Source of the DNA: Streptomyces sp. WZ.A104
Lineage (GTDB): Bacteria > Actinomycetota > Actinomycetes > Streptomycetales > Streptomycetaceae
NCBI RefSeq assembly: GCF_002382885.1
Contig: NZ_NWVL01000031.1
Coordinates: 21,452-85,451 of the forward strand
Direction of reading: 5' to 3'
DNA: 64,000 nt
Shown here: positions 9,701 through 16,686 of the stretch, piece after piece
How positions within the stretch are numbered: position 1 is the stretch's first letter
Layout: each line of letters begins with the position of its first letter
Made by a program: the position numbers and the translations under genes
Notes under the pieces: generated by a model
The model's input: the letters and a program-made list of their open reading frames with translations, nothing else
Databases searched by the model: none
What the model was told of the DNA's origin: nothing

Positions 9701-10696
9701 GAGCTGACCGGCGTACTGCACGCCGTCGCACCGGAGTTGTCCGGTGTCCAGCGCTTCATGGTCGTCGAGGGGCTGCGCACCCTGCCGCCCGGTGCTGGTG
9801 AAGCGCCCGACGGGTACGGGCCCCCGGCGCTGGCGGCCGCTGCCACCCTGACCCTGCTCCGGGAGCTGGGTGCGGTGCTGGTCCGCGCCGATCTCGACCG
9901 GGCCCTGGACTCCGCCCACCTGGGCGCCGACCCCTGGCAGGCCGCGCCCGCCGTGCTCGGTGAGGCGTTCGGCGTAGCGGGACCGCGGGAGGTGTCCGGG
10001 GCGGCGCCGGAGGAGGACGCCGGGGGCGGCGTATCGGAGGCGTGGCGTGCGGAGTTGAGGGAAGCGGTACGGACGCCCGGGGCGCTGGCGGAGCTCCGGG
10101 GGCGCGGCACCAGTGGTGCGGCCGGGTCCAGGGATCTGCTGGCCGCCCTCGTCACCGCGTACCCGGCGGCCGGACCGGACGTACGGGGGCCGCTCGTCGA
10201 CTGGATGGCCGAGCTCCAGCCGCTCGACGCGCCGCCGTGGAACGTCGCTGAGACCAGGACGGTGGTACGGGCCGCCGCCGCGCCACCGCGTCCGGTGCGG
10301 GCGGACGATCTCGACCAGCCCCGGTCGGCCGCGCAGCGAGCCCGCTTGCTGGCCATGCTGGAGGCCCCGGAGCCGGAACGCCGGAACACCGCCGTGCGGG
10401 CCCTGCGGACCTGGCCCGAGCCGGAAGTGTCGCTCGCCCTGCTCCGGGCTTTCCTGCACGGTCGCGTCGACCTCCTCCCCGCCGACCTGATCGGGCCGGC
10501 GGCTCGCGCGGGGCAGACCCGTCTCGCGGGGCAGACCGCCGACCAGGTCCTGGCCGCTGAGGGGGTACTGCCCGAACGGGCCCTGCGCTGGACGGGCCTG
10601 CTCCCCGAGGACGACCTGCCTCCGCTCGTCCCCCTGCTCCTGAAGTGGTGGGAACACGGCCCGCCCGCCGTGCGAGAGGCCGCCCGCACCGCGTAG
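6707..10696 (+). CDS. giant HEAT-repeat protein, N-terminal 1329 residues (ends at in-frame TAG)
   Basis: The protein is made of helical repeats rich in Leu, Ala and Arg. Repeated 'L-L...R-D-P-x-V-R-x-x-A/V' helices are easiest to see near residues 680-800 ('LLRSRDPQVRKHVIALLAH', 'CLDHPNMNVRKTAAATLVHAG'), which is the signature of HEAT/armadillo scaffolds used for protein contacts. No enzymatic domain is visible. ATG 6707 is chosen because the upstream in-frame codons are the tandem repeats. The frame stops at TAG 10694-10696 but continues open in the same frame to 11497 with the same composition and repeat style. I therefore read this as one gene of about 1,596 codons interrupted by a nonsense codon or a sequencing error. 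Confidence 0.8.
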   Translation: MATPPDALIDDALDRADAGLLARHLDARTCPPELLARLLRHPAPRLRHLGLLLLTERTATPAAAGGGADQQDVLARLLPASPGTSPEESLLLAELHARLGAQRPGHRLPDWRTAELPARVRIAWLRAELLGDPAAVRTEPPGELLYRAVGAIAAAVVHRPDRLDRLVAELIGSRDPVLGAEALRLAREGLHAGLLAPASARAHLIRLLDAPDGEVVTGALRELAEPWAAVTPLELLPLSRLVGGPGTPGRREGATAVADAALLAAARHGRQELLWRTAEDAASPPALRRRALELLGDSAERTDTGRLLAVAAPDPLLLAGPVLAALLGLHRRGHFPTGPDVRPLLALALGDHTLPADDVATVLYTCRRYLFDALVDAPPTAPDWPRRLELLVALAGQGATDVPIGEAVTRLLPTAPAARPFLDAIRALRPPDAEEAVLALLPRAPGAALAALEAVGGARTREALAQGLGVADPTAVPGAAPAGAPAPAIAPELRPVRDRALELLWHLTDEPVQRRRLLSRLDPKDLPGAVEADLGAPDERELAVLRSRVDVDDPVGALCRIAGNAGRRTPPLVADLILRIVRDLAAPREPGPEPELPQEALSAVRALGRRLRGRARIRPVCLLGTTDGTAAGHALLSTTLLDLLERPGLSGGEQAVLLKALTQTTATPATRARVHRLLRSRDPQVRKHVIALLAHDTSGRDARALSATLVPLTADPDIRTVRQALLALGAARAFWAGEAVAACLDHPNMNVRKTAAATLVHAGAPASVPRILGRLGRDDNPGLRAALTRALRAVVGPAYAATLLAAAEAGQEARGRRLLLSALDGELTARAVLAFDAQASPVVPLLLTLVADGGVRLADGSVEDLAEPLARHGVPAPPVAPNPSPCVPDPEVAALLRSGWDPALALRIARRATPPDLTDVTAAALREHPRARAQLEKWLVLAESTREAGLPSRLLRCALRLCPAPWSADETALLARYAGTVADAFDEATGVGEASFAGELTGVLHAVAPELSGVQRFMVVEGLRTLPPGAGEAPDGYGPPALAAAATLTLLRELGAVLVRADLDRALDSAHLGADPWQAAPAVLGEAFGVAGPREVSGAAPEEDAGGGVSEAWRAELREAVRTPGALAELRGRGTSGAAGSRDLLAALVTAYPAAGPDVRGPLVDWMAELQPLDAPPWNVAETRTVVRAAAAPPRPVRADDLDQPRSAAQRARLLAMLEAPEPERRNTAVRALRTWPEPEVSLALLRAFLHGRVDLLPADLIGPAARAGQTRLAGQTADQVLAAEGVLPERALRWTGLLPEDDLPPLVPLLLKWWEHGPPAVREAARTA

Positions 10697-11497
10697 CGGC
10701 GGGTACCCGCCGACGCCCTCGCCCACCTGCTGGCACCCCGTATCGACGCGGGCGACCTCGGGCTCGTGGACCTGCTGACCGGTCGCCCCCTGCTTCGGAC
10801 CCCGACGCTGACCCGGGCCCTGGGCCGACTGCGCACCGAAGGCCGCGACAGCGTCGCAGACGGCCTCAGGCTCGTCGACGGTCCGTTGCGCGCACCCGGG
10901 ACCGACAGCGAGGACGCCGCCGTGCTGGACGTCCTGCGCGCCCCGTCCCCCGCCCCTGCGGTTGTGGCGCCCCGCCCGTCACTGCCGGAGCTGCTCGACC
11001 TCGCCCGTACGGGAACGCCCGAGCAGACCCGCCGTACGCTCACCCGCCTCGTCGAGGAGCACGCACCGCCGCCCGGGGCGGAACCGGACGAGGCCCTGCG
11101 CGAGCTGGTCGAGGAGCTGCTCCGCCACCCGCGTGCCGGGGTCCGGCTCCACGCCCACCGCACCTCGCGGGCCCTGTTCGACCGGGCCACCCACGCCCGG
11201 CTCACCGGGCTCCTGCTGTCCGACCCGCTGCCGGACGTGGTGCGCATGGCCGTCCGGACGCTCGGCCGCGCCGCCTGGGAACCGGCGCTGCCGGACCTCG
11301 TCCGGCTCCTCGGCCATGCCAGGCCCGTGGTCCGGGGTGCGGCCCGGGAGGCTGTCGTCGGGTTCGGGGCGACGGCGGTTCCCGTCCTGCGCCGGGCCGA
11401 GGCGCACGCCCGGCCCGACCGGCGGTCGCTCTACACCGACGTCCTCACCGAGATCACGGACTCGGGCCCCGGCCCTGATCGGCGCGACGGGCCCTGA
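10697..11497 (+). pseudogene. C-terminal part of the HEAT-repeat gene, downstream of in-frame TAG
   Basis: The same frame as the gene before it continues for 266 codons after TAG 10694-10696 with no gap. It still has HEAT-like helices, such as 'LVEELLRHPRAGVRLHAHRTSRALF' followed by 'LPDVVRMAVRTLGRAAWEPALPDLVRLLGH'. If translated separately it would begin at GTG 10766, which has no convincing ribosome binding site, giving 243 residues. The simplest reading is that a Gln codon (CAG) became TAG. The stop codon at 11495-11497 lies inside the left arm of the adjoining MITE-like inverted repeat. Confidence 0.7.
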
Positions 11498-11659
11498 GGG
11501 CTGTCCCGTCGTCCCTGGCGGATCAGCACACGGCGTCAGATGCGGCGTATCCCACGGCGGAGGGGCGTCCGCATAGCAGACGTGTCCGGGCCTTCCGGCA
11601 ACGCGGCCGGCTGCCGTGGCTGTCGTCCTGCGCCCGCCAGGGATCACGGGACAGCCCTC
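11496..11659. mobile_element. 164-bp MITE-like element with 25-bp terminal inverted repeats
   Basis: Bases 11496-11520 (starting GAGGGCTGTCCCGT) and 11635-11659 are inverted copies matching at 23 of 25 positions. Between them are about 114 bases without a reading frame. The ends look like insertion-sequence termini, and the element fits exactly between the stop codons of two convergent genes. No clear target duplication was seen. A very long bidirectional terminator is the alternative. Confidence 0.55.
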
Positions 11660-11662
11660 GGC

Positions 11663-12229
11663 TCAGCCCGCGTCTCCCCGCGCCGCCGCCGCGACCTGGT
11701 GCAGCGTGCGTCCCGTACGGGCGGACCGGGCGTGGTACGGGTCCGGTGAGCCGGGTCTGCCGCGTACGGCGAGCCGGTCGTTGGCCTTGATCAGCAGCCA
11801 GGCCTCGTGGCCGCCGCTGTCCGGCTCGTCGCCCTTCCGGATGCGGGTGAGCGCGAACTCCCCGTGCAGCTTCTTCCCGTACAACCAGAACGTCGCATGC
11901 CCGAGGCCGAGCGACTGGGCGAAGGGGACGGAGCCGCCCTGCCCGTCGTGTCCGAGCGGCCGGTAGGTTCCCTGGTCCCAGACGATGACCGTGCCGCTGC
12001 CGGACTCGCCCCGGGGAATGACCCCCTCGAACTCGCGGTACTCCAGCGGATGATCCTCCGTGGGCACGGCGAGCCGGCGGTCGCTGGGGTTCTCCGAGGG
12101 GCCGCGGGGCACCGCCCACGACTTGAGTACGCCTTCGACCTCCAGCCGGAAGTCGAAGTGCATACGGCGTGCGTCATGGATCTGCACGACGAAATGCGGC
12201 CGTGCCGTCTCGTCGCTCTCCGTCCCCAC
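11663..12229 (-). CDS. stand-alone LigD-type 3'-phosphoesterase domain protein
   Basis: This 188-residue protein matches the phosphoesterase (PE) module of the bacterial NHEJ ligase LigD, which trims 3'-phosphates and 3'-ribonucleotides at DNA ends. The metal and active-site signature 'FVVQIHDARRMHFDFRLE' sits at residues 13-30, followed by 'LKSWAVPRGPS', 'TEDHPLEYREFEGVIPRGE', 'GTVIVWDQGTYRP' and 'LYGKKLHGEFALTRI'. Ligase and polymerase domains are absent, so this is the separate single-domain form. No ku gene is adjacent. It converges on the HEAT-repeat gene across the MITE-like element. Confidence 0.88.
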   Translation of the reverse strand: MGTESDETARPHFVVQIHDARRMHFDFRLEVEGVLKSWAVPRGPSENPSDRRLAVPTEDHPLEYREFEGVIPRGESGSGTVIVWDQGTYRPLGHDGQGGSVPFAQSLGLGHATFWLYGKKLHGEFALTRIRKGDEPDSGGHEAWLLIKANDRLAVRGRPGSPDPYHARSARTGRTLHQVAAAARGDAG

Positions 12230-12499
12230 CGCTCTGCTCCCTCCGTCGGCCCGGACGTGTCACAGGTGCGTGTCTCCACTCTGCCGCCGTCCCGGGGGAA
12301 TCGCGCGTCGGACCCGCTGCCTTCAGGTGCATATGCGCAACGACTGTGCCGTGAGGGCCGGTGGCGCGGGCCGTCGTCTTCGAGGACCGGTTCGACGCTC
12401 CGGCCGGCTCCGCCGTGGGCGGCGGCAGCGGTGCTCCTGCCGCTGTTCGCTCCCGCGGCTGCCCGCCACCCCTGCCGCTACGGGGCGGAGCGGAATAGC

Positions 12500-13492
12500 A
12501 TGATCTTCATGGAGCAACGCACACTGGGCAGGACCGGCCGTGACGTGTCGGCCGTCGGACTGGGCACCTGGCAGCTGGGGGCCGACTGGGGCGAGGTCGC
12601 GGAGAGCGACGCCCTCGACATCCTCGACGCGTCGGTCGAATCCGGCGTCACCTTCTTCGACACGGCGGACATGTACGGAGACGGCCGGAGCGAACAGCTC
12701 ATCGGCCGCTACCTCACGAGCCGTCCCGACGCGGACGTCTTCGTCGCCACCAAGATGGGCCGGCGCGCCGAACAGGTGCCGGAGAACTACGTCCTGGACA
12801 ACTTCCGCGCCTGGAACGACCGTTCCCGGGCCAACCTGGGCACCGACACGCTCGACCTCGTACAGCTGCACTGTCCGCCCACCGGCGTCTACTCCTCCGA
12901 CGCGGTCTACGACGCGCTGGACACCCTGGTCGCCGAGCAGCGGATCGCGGCCTACGCGGTGAGCGTGGAGACCTGCGCCGAGGCCCTCACGGCCATCGCG
13001 CGCCCCGGCGTCGCGAGCGTGCAGATCATCCTGAACCCGTTCCGGCTCAAGCCCCTGGACGAGGTGCTCCCGGCGGCGGCCGCCGCGGGCGTCGGGATCA
13101 TCGCGAGGGTCCCGCTGGCCTCAGGTCTGCTCTCCGGCAGGTACACCAAGGACACCGTCTTCGCGCCCGAGGACCACCGTACGTACAACCGCCACGGCGA
13201 GGCCTTCGACCAGGGCGAGACGTTCTCCGGTGTCGACTACGCGACCGGTCTCGCCGCTGCCGCCGAGTTCGCCGAGCTTGCCCCCGAGGGTGCCACCCCG
13301 GCCCAGGCCGCGCTGCGCTGGATCATCCAGCAGCCCGGCGTGACCACCGTCATCCCCGGCGCGCGCACGTCCGAACAGGCGCGGGCCAACGCGGCGGCCG
13401 CATCCCTGCCGCAGCTGCCGCAGAGCACGCTGGACGCCGTACGGGAGCTGTACGACCGGTCTGTCCGCGCGGACGTGCACGGCCGATGGTGA
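12500..13492 (+). CDS. aldo/keto reductase
   Basis: A 330-residue (beta/alpha)8 NADPH-dependent oxidoreductase. The N-terminal 'LGRTGRDVSAVGLGTWQLG' opens the barrel. The catalytic Asp-Tyr region is 'FFDTADMYGDGRSE' (about residues 52-65), the catalytic Lys is in 'FVATKMGRR', and 'LVQLHCPP' supplies the usual His. The C-terminal 'TTVIPGARTSEQARANAAA' is the cofactor-phosphate-binding segment. I use ATG 12500 with GGAG nine bases upstream; ATG 12509 (MEQRTLG) is also possible. It is a lone gene ending at a hairpin shared with the convergent kinase gene. The physiological substrate is unknown. Confidence 0.88.
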   Translation: MIFMEQRTLGRTGRDVSAVGLGTWQLGADWGEVAESDALDILDASVESGVTFFDTADMYGDGRSEQLIGRYLTSRPDADVFVATKMGRRAEQVPENYVLDNFRAWNDRSRANLGTDTLDLVQLHCPPTGVYSSDAVYDALDTLVAEQRIAAYAVSVETCAEALTAIARPGVASVQIILNPFRLKPLDEVLPAAAAAGVGIIARVPLASGLLSGRYTKDTVFAPEDHRTYNRHGEAFDQGETFSGVDYATGLAAAAEFAELAPEGATPAQAALRWIIQQPGVTTVIPGARTSEQARANAAAASLPQLPQSTLDAVRELYDRSVRADVHGRW

Positions 13493-13545
13493 GCGGCTGC
13501 CTCTGAACGACCGCCGCTGAACGGGCCGCCGCCGAACAGCCGTGC

Positions 13546-13575
13546 GACGAGCGGGAGTCAGTCGTCCCGCTCGTC
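13546..13575. terminator. hairpin between AKR and kinase genes
   Basis: The arms GACGAGCGGGA (13546-13556) and TCCCGCTCGTC (13565-13575) pair perfectly over 11 bp with an 8-base loop. The hairpin spans the kinase stop codon and lies 53 bases past the aldo/keto reductase stop, so it could end that transcript. There is no T-run, as is common in high-GC terminators. Confidence 0.5.
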
Positions 13576-14892
13576 GTCCTCGTCGTCCCGGTCCCCGTTC
13601 TGGTTCGTATCCTGATCTCGGCCCTGGTTCGGGTCGCTGCCCTGTCGGCCGCCCGGCTGGTCCTGTTGCTGATCCCGCTCCCGGCCGGGCTGCTGTTCAC
13701 CGCCGTTGCCGCCGTCGCCGACGTTCTCCGCCGGGCCGGAGGACGTCGGCGACGGGCCCGGCGTGCCGGCGGAGCTGGAGTCCGGGGAGAAGAGGATCAT
13801 CCCCAGATACACGGCGGCCAGGAACGTCGCCGTTCCCGCGATGGCGCTGGCCACCCTCGGGCGGCGACGGATCGCCTCGCGCGTGCTGCGGCGGCGGGCG
13901 GGGGCGGACCGGGATGAGGTGTTGCGCCTTCGGCCCGTCGGCTGCGGCAGCCGGTACGTCGTGGGGCCCACGGGGGCGGCGGCGGAGGCGGGAGGCGCCG
14001 CCGGGAGGGACGTCGAGGGTGCGGGGGCCGGGCCGGAGGCGCGGTGGGACGCGGGTGTCTGCATCGGGAGGGGCTCGGGCCGCCCCCGCCAGGCGTCGGT
14101 GCGGAACCAGTCGGAGACCTGCTGTGCGGTGGGCCGCTCCTCGGGCTGCTTGGCCAGCAGGCCCAGGAGATACGCGTCGAAGGCGGCGGAGATCTCCACG
14201 CCCCGCTGCCGCAGCGGGACCGGTGGGGTGTCGACGTGCTGATAGAGCGTCGCGGTCGCTGTGTCGGAACGGAACGGCGGTTGTCCGGCCAGCAGTTGGT
14301 AGATGACGCAGCCCAGGGAGTACATGTCGGAGGCGGAGTCGGCGGTGCGGCCGAGGGCGCGCTCGGGGGCCAAGTAGAGGCTGGTGCCCACGATCTGACC
14401 GGCCGTCGTCAGAGCGGTCGAGGGATCGTCGACGAACTGGGCGATGCCGAAGTCGCCGATCTTCACCGAACCGTCCGCGTCCAGCATCAGGTTGCCCGGT
14501 TTGATGTCCCGGTGGACGATGCCCTGCCGGTGCGCGGCGGCGAGCCCGGCGGCCGCCTGCCCCGCGATCTGCGCGACCTGCTCGGGGTGGACGCGTTCCT
14601 GGGCGGCCAGCAGGTCCCCGAGGCTCTGCCCCTCGACCAGCTCCATCACCAGGAAGAACCGGTCCTCCCAGGCGCCGAAGTCGAACACGGCCACCAGGTG
14701 CGGGTGGCTGAGCCGGGCAGCGGTCTGCGCCTCCAGCCGGAAGCGGGCGGTCGACGAGGCGTCCGCCTGGTCCCCGAGCAGCAGTTTCACGGCCACGGCC
14801 CGGCCCAGCACCTCGTCCGCGGCGCGCCAGACCTCGCCCATGCCGCCACGCCCGATGGGGGACACCAATCGGTACCGACCAGCTACCAGCAC
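13558..14892 (-). CDS. membrane-anchored serine/threonine protein kinase
   Basis: A 444-residue Hanks-type kinase. It opens with 'LVAGRYRLVSPIGRGGMGEVW' (Gly-rich loop), the ATP-binding lysine in 'AVAVKLLLG', the catalytic loop 'HRDIKPGN', the metal-binding 'DFG' and 'APERALGR' of the activation segment. The kinase fold ends near residue 265. A Pro/Ser/Ala-rich linker leads to one transmembrane segment (about residues 345-365, 'AIAGTATFLAAVYLGMILF') and a short outer tail, very rich in Asp, Gln, Asn and Arg, in place of a PASTA sensor. The start is uncertain: GTG 14892 sits just before the kinase fold, and longer starts reach 15054. Confidence 0.88.
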   Translation of the reverse strand: MLVAGRYRLVSPIGRGGMGEVWRAADEVLGRAVAVKLLLGDQADASSTARFRLEAQTAARLSHPHLVAVFDFGAWEDRFFLVMELVEGQSLGDLLAAQERVHPEQVAQIAGQAAAGLAAAHRQGIVHRDIKPGNLMLDADGSVKIGDFGIAQFVDDPSTALTTAGQIVGTSLYLAPERALGRTADSASDMYSLGCVIYQLLAGQPPFRSDTATATLYQHVDTPPVPLRQRGVEISAAFDAYLLGLLAKQPEERPTAQQVSDWFRTDAWRGRPEPLPMQTPASHRASGPAPAPSTSLPAAPPASAAAPVGPTTYRLPQPTGRRRNTSSRSAPARRRSTREAIRRRPRVASAIAGTATFLAAVYLGMILFSPDSSSAGTPGPSPTSSGPAENVGDGGNGGEQQPGRERDQQQDQPGGRQGSDPNQGRDQDTNQNGDRDDEDDERDD

Positions 14893-14992
14893 CTGTACAC
14901 CTATCTCGAAGGGCGGCCCGTACCGGCTGTCGGCCCACCTGGGGCCTGGGGTGTCCGGGGCGGTGGGGCGAACGACATGATCAGGATATCCG

Positions 14993-15007
14993 TCCGGGGA
15001 CCCCGGA
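14993..15007. terminator. 15-bp palindrome downstream of HAD gene
   Basis: TCCGGGG-A-CCCCGGA is a perfect palindrome about 80 bases beyond the stop of the minus-strand HAD gene and about 100 bases before the kinase start. It could be a terminator or an operator for the kinase. Nothing in the sequence decides between these. Confidence 0.3.
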
Positions 15008-15088
15008 TGCCCCCGACGGCCCCTTCGCCGGGCACGGCTGACGGACCGGCACACCCCCGGGGCCCGGCGCGGCTGCCGCCGGCCCGGG

Positions 15089-15805
15089 TCAGCCGATCAG
15101 CCAGGTGTGCGCGGCCTCGGCCGTGAAGGCAGACTGCCCGCCCGTGAACAGCAGGTCGGCGGCCTCGAAGGCCGGGTCGGACGCGGTCTTCGGCACGTAG
15201 GGCACGGCGATGCACCGCATGCCCGCCGCGTGCGCGGCCGCCGCCCCCGGCGGGGCGTCCTCCAGCACCACGCAGTCGGCGGGTTCCGCCCCCATCCTGC
15301 GTGCCGTCTCCAGGAACACGTCCGGCTCGGGCTTGCCGCGGGGGACCTCCTCGGCGGAGACGTACAGCGGGATGTACGCGTCCAGCCCGGTGACCGCGAG
15401 CACCGCACCGATCGCGGCCCGGGACGATCCGGAGGCCACCGCCATCGGAACCCCGGCGGCGTGCAGGCGTTCCACGAACGCCCGCATCTGCGGGAAGACG
15501 TCCGTCGAGGCCCCGGCGAGCTCCAGATACAGGGCGTTCTTCCCGGCGAGCAGTTCGTCGACCGGGGCGTCGATCCCGTACTCCGCGCGCAGGGCGGTCA
15601 GGGTCTCGCGGGTGCCGATCCCGATGAACCGGGTGTGCTCCTCCCAGCCGAAGTCCCGCACCCCGTACCGGGCGAGCAGCCGCCGACCCGCCTCGTAGTA
15701 GTTCGGCTCGCTGTCGACCAGCGTCCCGTCGAGATCGAAGACCACGTGGACGGGGGCGGGGGAGGCGGGAACGGCCGCACGGCCGGCGGAGGGGTGCGAG
15801 GTCAT
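15089..15805 (-). CDS. HAD family hydrolase (beta-phosphoglucomutase/phosphatase-like)
   Basis: A 238-residue haloacid dehalogenase-type phosphohydrolase. Motif I is 'FDLDGTLVDSE' (about residues 23-33), with the nucleophile and acid/base aspartates both present. Motif II is the Ser/Thr in 'AVASGSSRAAI', motif III is the lysine in 'RGKPEPDVFLE', and motif IV is 'CVVLEDAPPGAAAAHAAGM'. A helical C1 cap lies between motifs I and II, as in sugar-phosphate phosphatases and beta-phosphoglucomutases. The substrate cannot be told. It follows the Lrp gene on the same strand with a 40-bp gap and may share its transcript. Confidence 0.88.
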   Translation of the reverse strand: MTSHPSAGRAAVPASPAPVHVVFDLDGTLVDSEPNYYEAGRRLLARYGVRDFGWEEHTRFIGIGTRETLTALRAEYGIDAPVDELLAGKNALYLELAGASTDVFPQMRAFVERLHAAGVPMAVASGSSRAAIGAVLAVTGLDAYIPLYVSAEEVPRGKPEPDVFLETARRMGAEPADCVVLEDAPPGAAAAHAAGMRCIAVPYVPKTASDPAFEAADLLFTGGQSAFTAEAAHTWLIG

Positions 15806-15845
15806 GACCCCAGCATCCCGCAGCAGGGACGGGCGGCCGGGCCGG

Positions 15846-16361
15846 TCACTCGCGAGGGGCCCCCGGGCGCCCCTGGCTGCCGCCCGCCGCGCGTCCCACG
15901 GACTCCACCAGTGGCAGCACCCGGTGTGCCACCCGCTCGCGCAGCGCCACTTCCGTCCGCGTCCTGACGACGCCCGGCAACTGGATCAGTCGCTGGATCA
16001 CGTCCTCCAGGTGTCCGTTGTCCCGGGCGACGACACGGGTCAGGAGATCACCGCCGCCCGTCGTCGAGAACGCCTCGATGATCTCGGGCACGGCCGCCAG
16101 CGCGTCGCCCACCTCCACCAGATGCCCCTGGGTGACCTCCAGGTGGACGAAGGCGAGCACCGGGTGGCCGAGGGCGGCGGGGGAGAGGGTCGGGCCCGTA
16201 CCGGTGATCACACCGTCCCGCTCCAGCCGCTCCAGCCGCGCCTGGAGCGTGCCGCGGGCCACACCGAGGATGCGCGCGTACTCCCGGACGCTGGTGCGCG
16301 GCTGCTCGATCAGCAGCCGCAGGATCCGGGTGTCGAGCGCGTCCACCGCCATGATCCGCAT
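15846..16361 (-). CDS. Lrp/AsnC family transcriptional regulator
   Basis: A 171-residue feast/famine regulator. The N-terminal winged helix-turn-helix covers residues 5-55 ('LDTRILRLLIEQPRTSVREYARILGVARGTLQARLERLERDG' is the HTH, quoted here in parts). The C-terminal RAM/AsnC ligand-binding domain spans about 70-145, with 'FSTTGGGDLLTRVVARD' as the effector loop. Such proteins bind amino acids as octamers. The gene is divergent from the FUSC exporter gene, with an 11-bp inverted repeat between them, so it probably controls that exporter and itself. The C-terminal tail after residue 150 is low-complexity. Confidence 0.9.
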   Translation of the reverse strand: MRIMAVDALDTRILRLLIEQPRTSVREYARILGVARGTLQARLERLERDGVITGTGPTLSPAALGHPVLAFVHLEVTQGHLVEVGDALAAVPEIIEAFSTTGGGDLLTRVVARDNGHLEDVIQRLIQLPGVVRTRTEVALRERVAHRVLPLVESVGRAAGGSQGRPGAPRE

Positions 16362-16522
16362 ATCCCTTCCGGCCCGTCCCCGTCGGCTTCAGCCGTTTCG
16401 ACCCGACTGTACCCAGGTCACCCGCATCGCGCCGCGGTCCGGCCCTCCCCGCCGACCGCCGTCCACGCGTAGTCGCCAGGGATGTGGTCGTCCTTCCTTC
16501 CGGGTGGTCCGTTGGTCTGCTG

Positions 16523-16555
16523 ATGGCCGACCATTCGGGTCGTGTGGTGGGCCAT
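16523..16555. promoter_or_regulatory. inverted repeat between lrp and FUSC genes
   Basis: ATGGCCGACCA (16523-16533) and TGGTGGGCCAT (16545-16555) are inverted copies with one mismatch, separated by 11 bases (centre-to-centre 22 bp, two helical turns). It lies in the divergent promoter region and is a plausible Lrp-type operator. No binding data can be read from sequence. Confidence 0.4.
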
Positions 16556-16620
16556 TGGTGCAGCGTTTTCCGCCTCGTTTGATCCATGGGTCCGGAGGAT
16601 GCTCTTATATCTACGTCGAT

Positions 16621-16649
16621 GGCGCTGCGGATCTCCGCGGCGCCTTTTT
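16621..16649 (+). terminator. intrinsic terminator in the FUSC 5' leader (possible attenuator)
   Basis: A 10-bp stem (16621-16630 with 16635-16644, one U-G pair, loop ATCT) is followed at once by five T residues. This is a textbook intrinsic terminator on the plus strand. It lies 38 bases before the exporter start codon with no other plus-strand gene upstream, so transcription of the exporter must read through it. Confidence 0.65.
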
Positions 16650-16686
16650 CATGCGAGCTCTGTGGCGACGCGGAAGGGGCAGAAGC

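Noticed and set aside
9100..11247. A 715-codon minus-strand frame inside the HEAT gene
   Set aside because: Serine/arginine-rich shadow translation; the plus-strand frame has the repeat structure.
14893..15054. Longer start for the Ser/Thr kinase
   Set aside because: The added N-terminal residues are Arg/Pro-rich, unlike kinase N-termini, and overlap the putative terminator region; the start remains uncertain.
16651..16686. ATG 16651 as start of the FUSC gene
   Set aside because: It directly follows the terminator T-run with no ribosome binding site; GTG 16687 has GGAAGGGG properly spaced.
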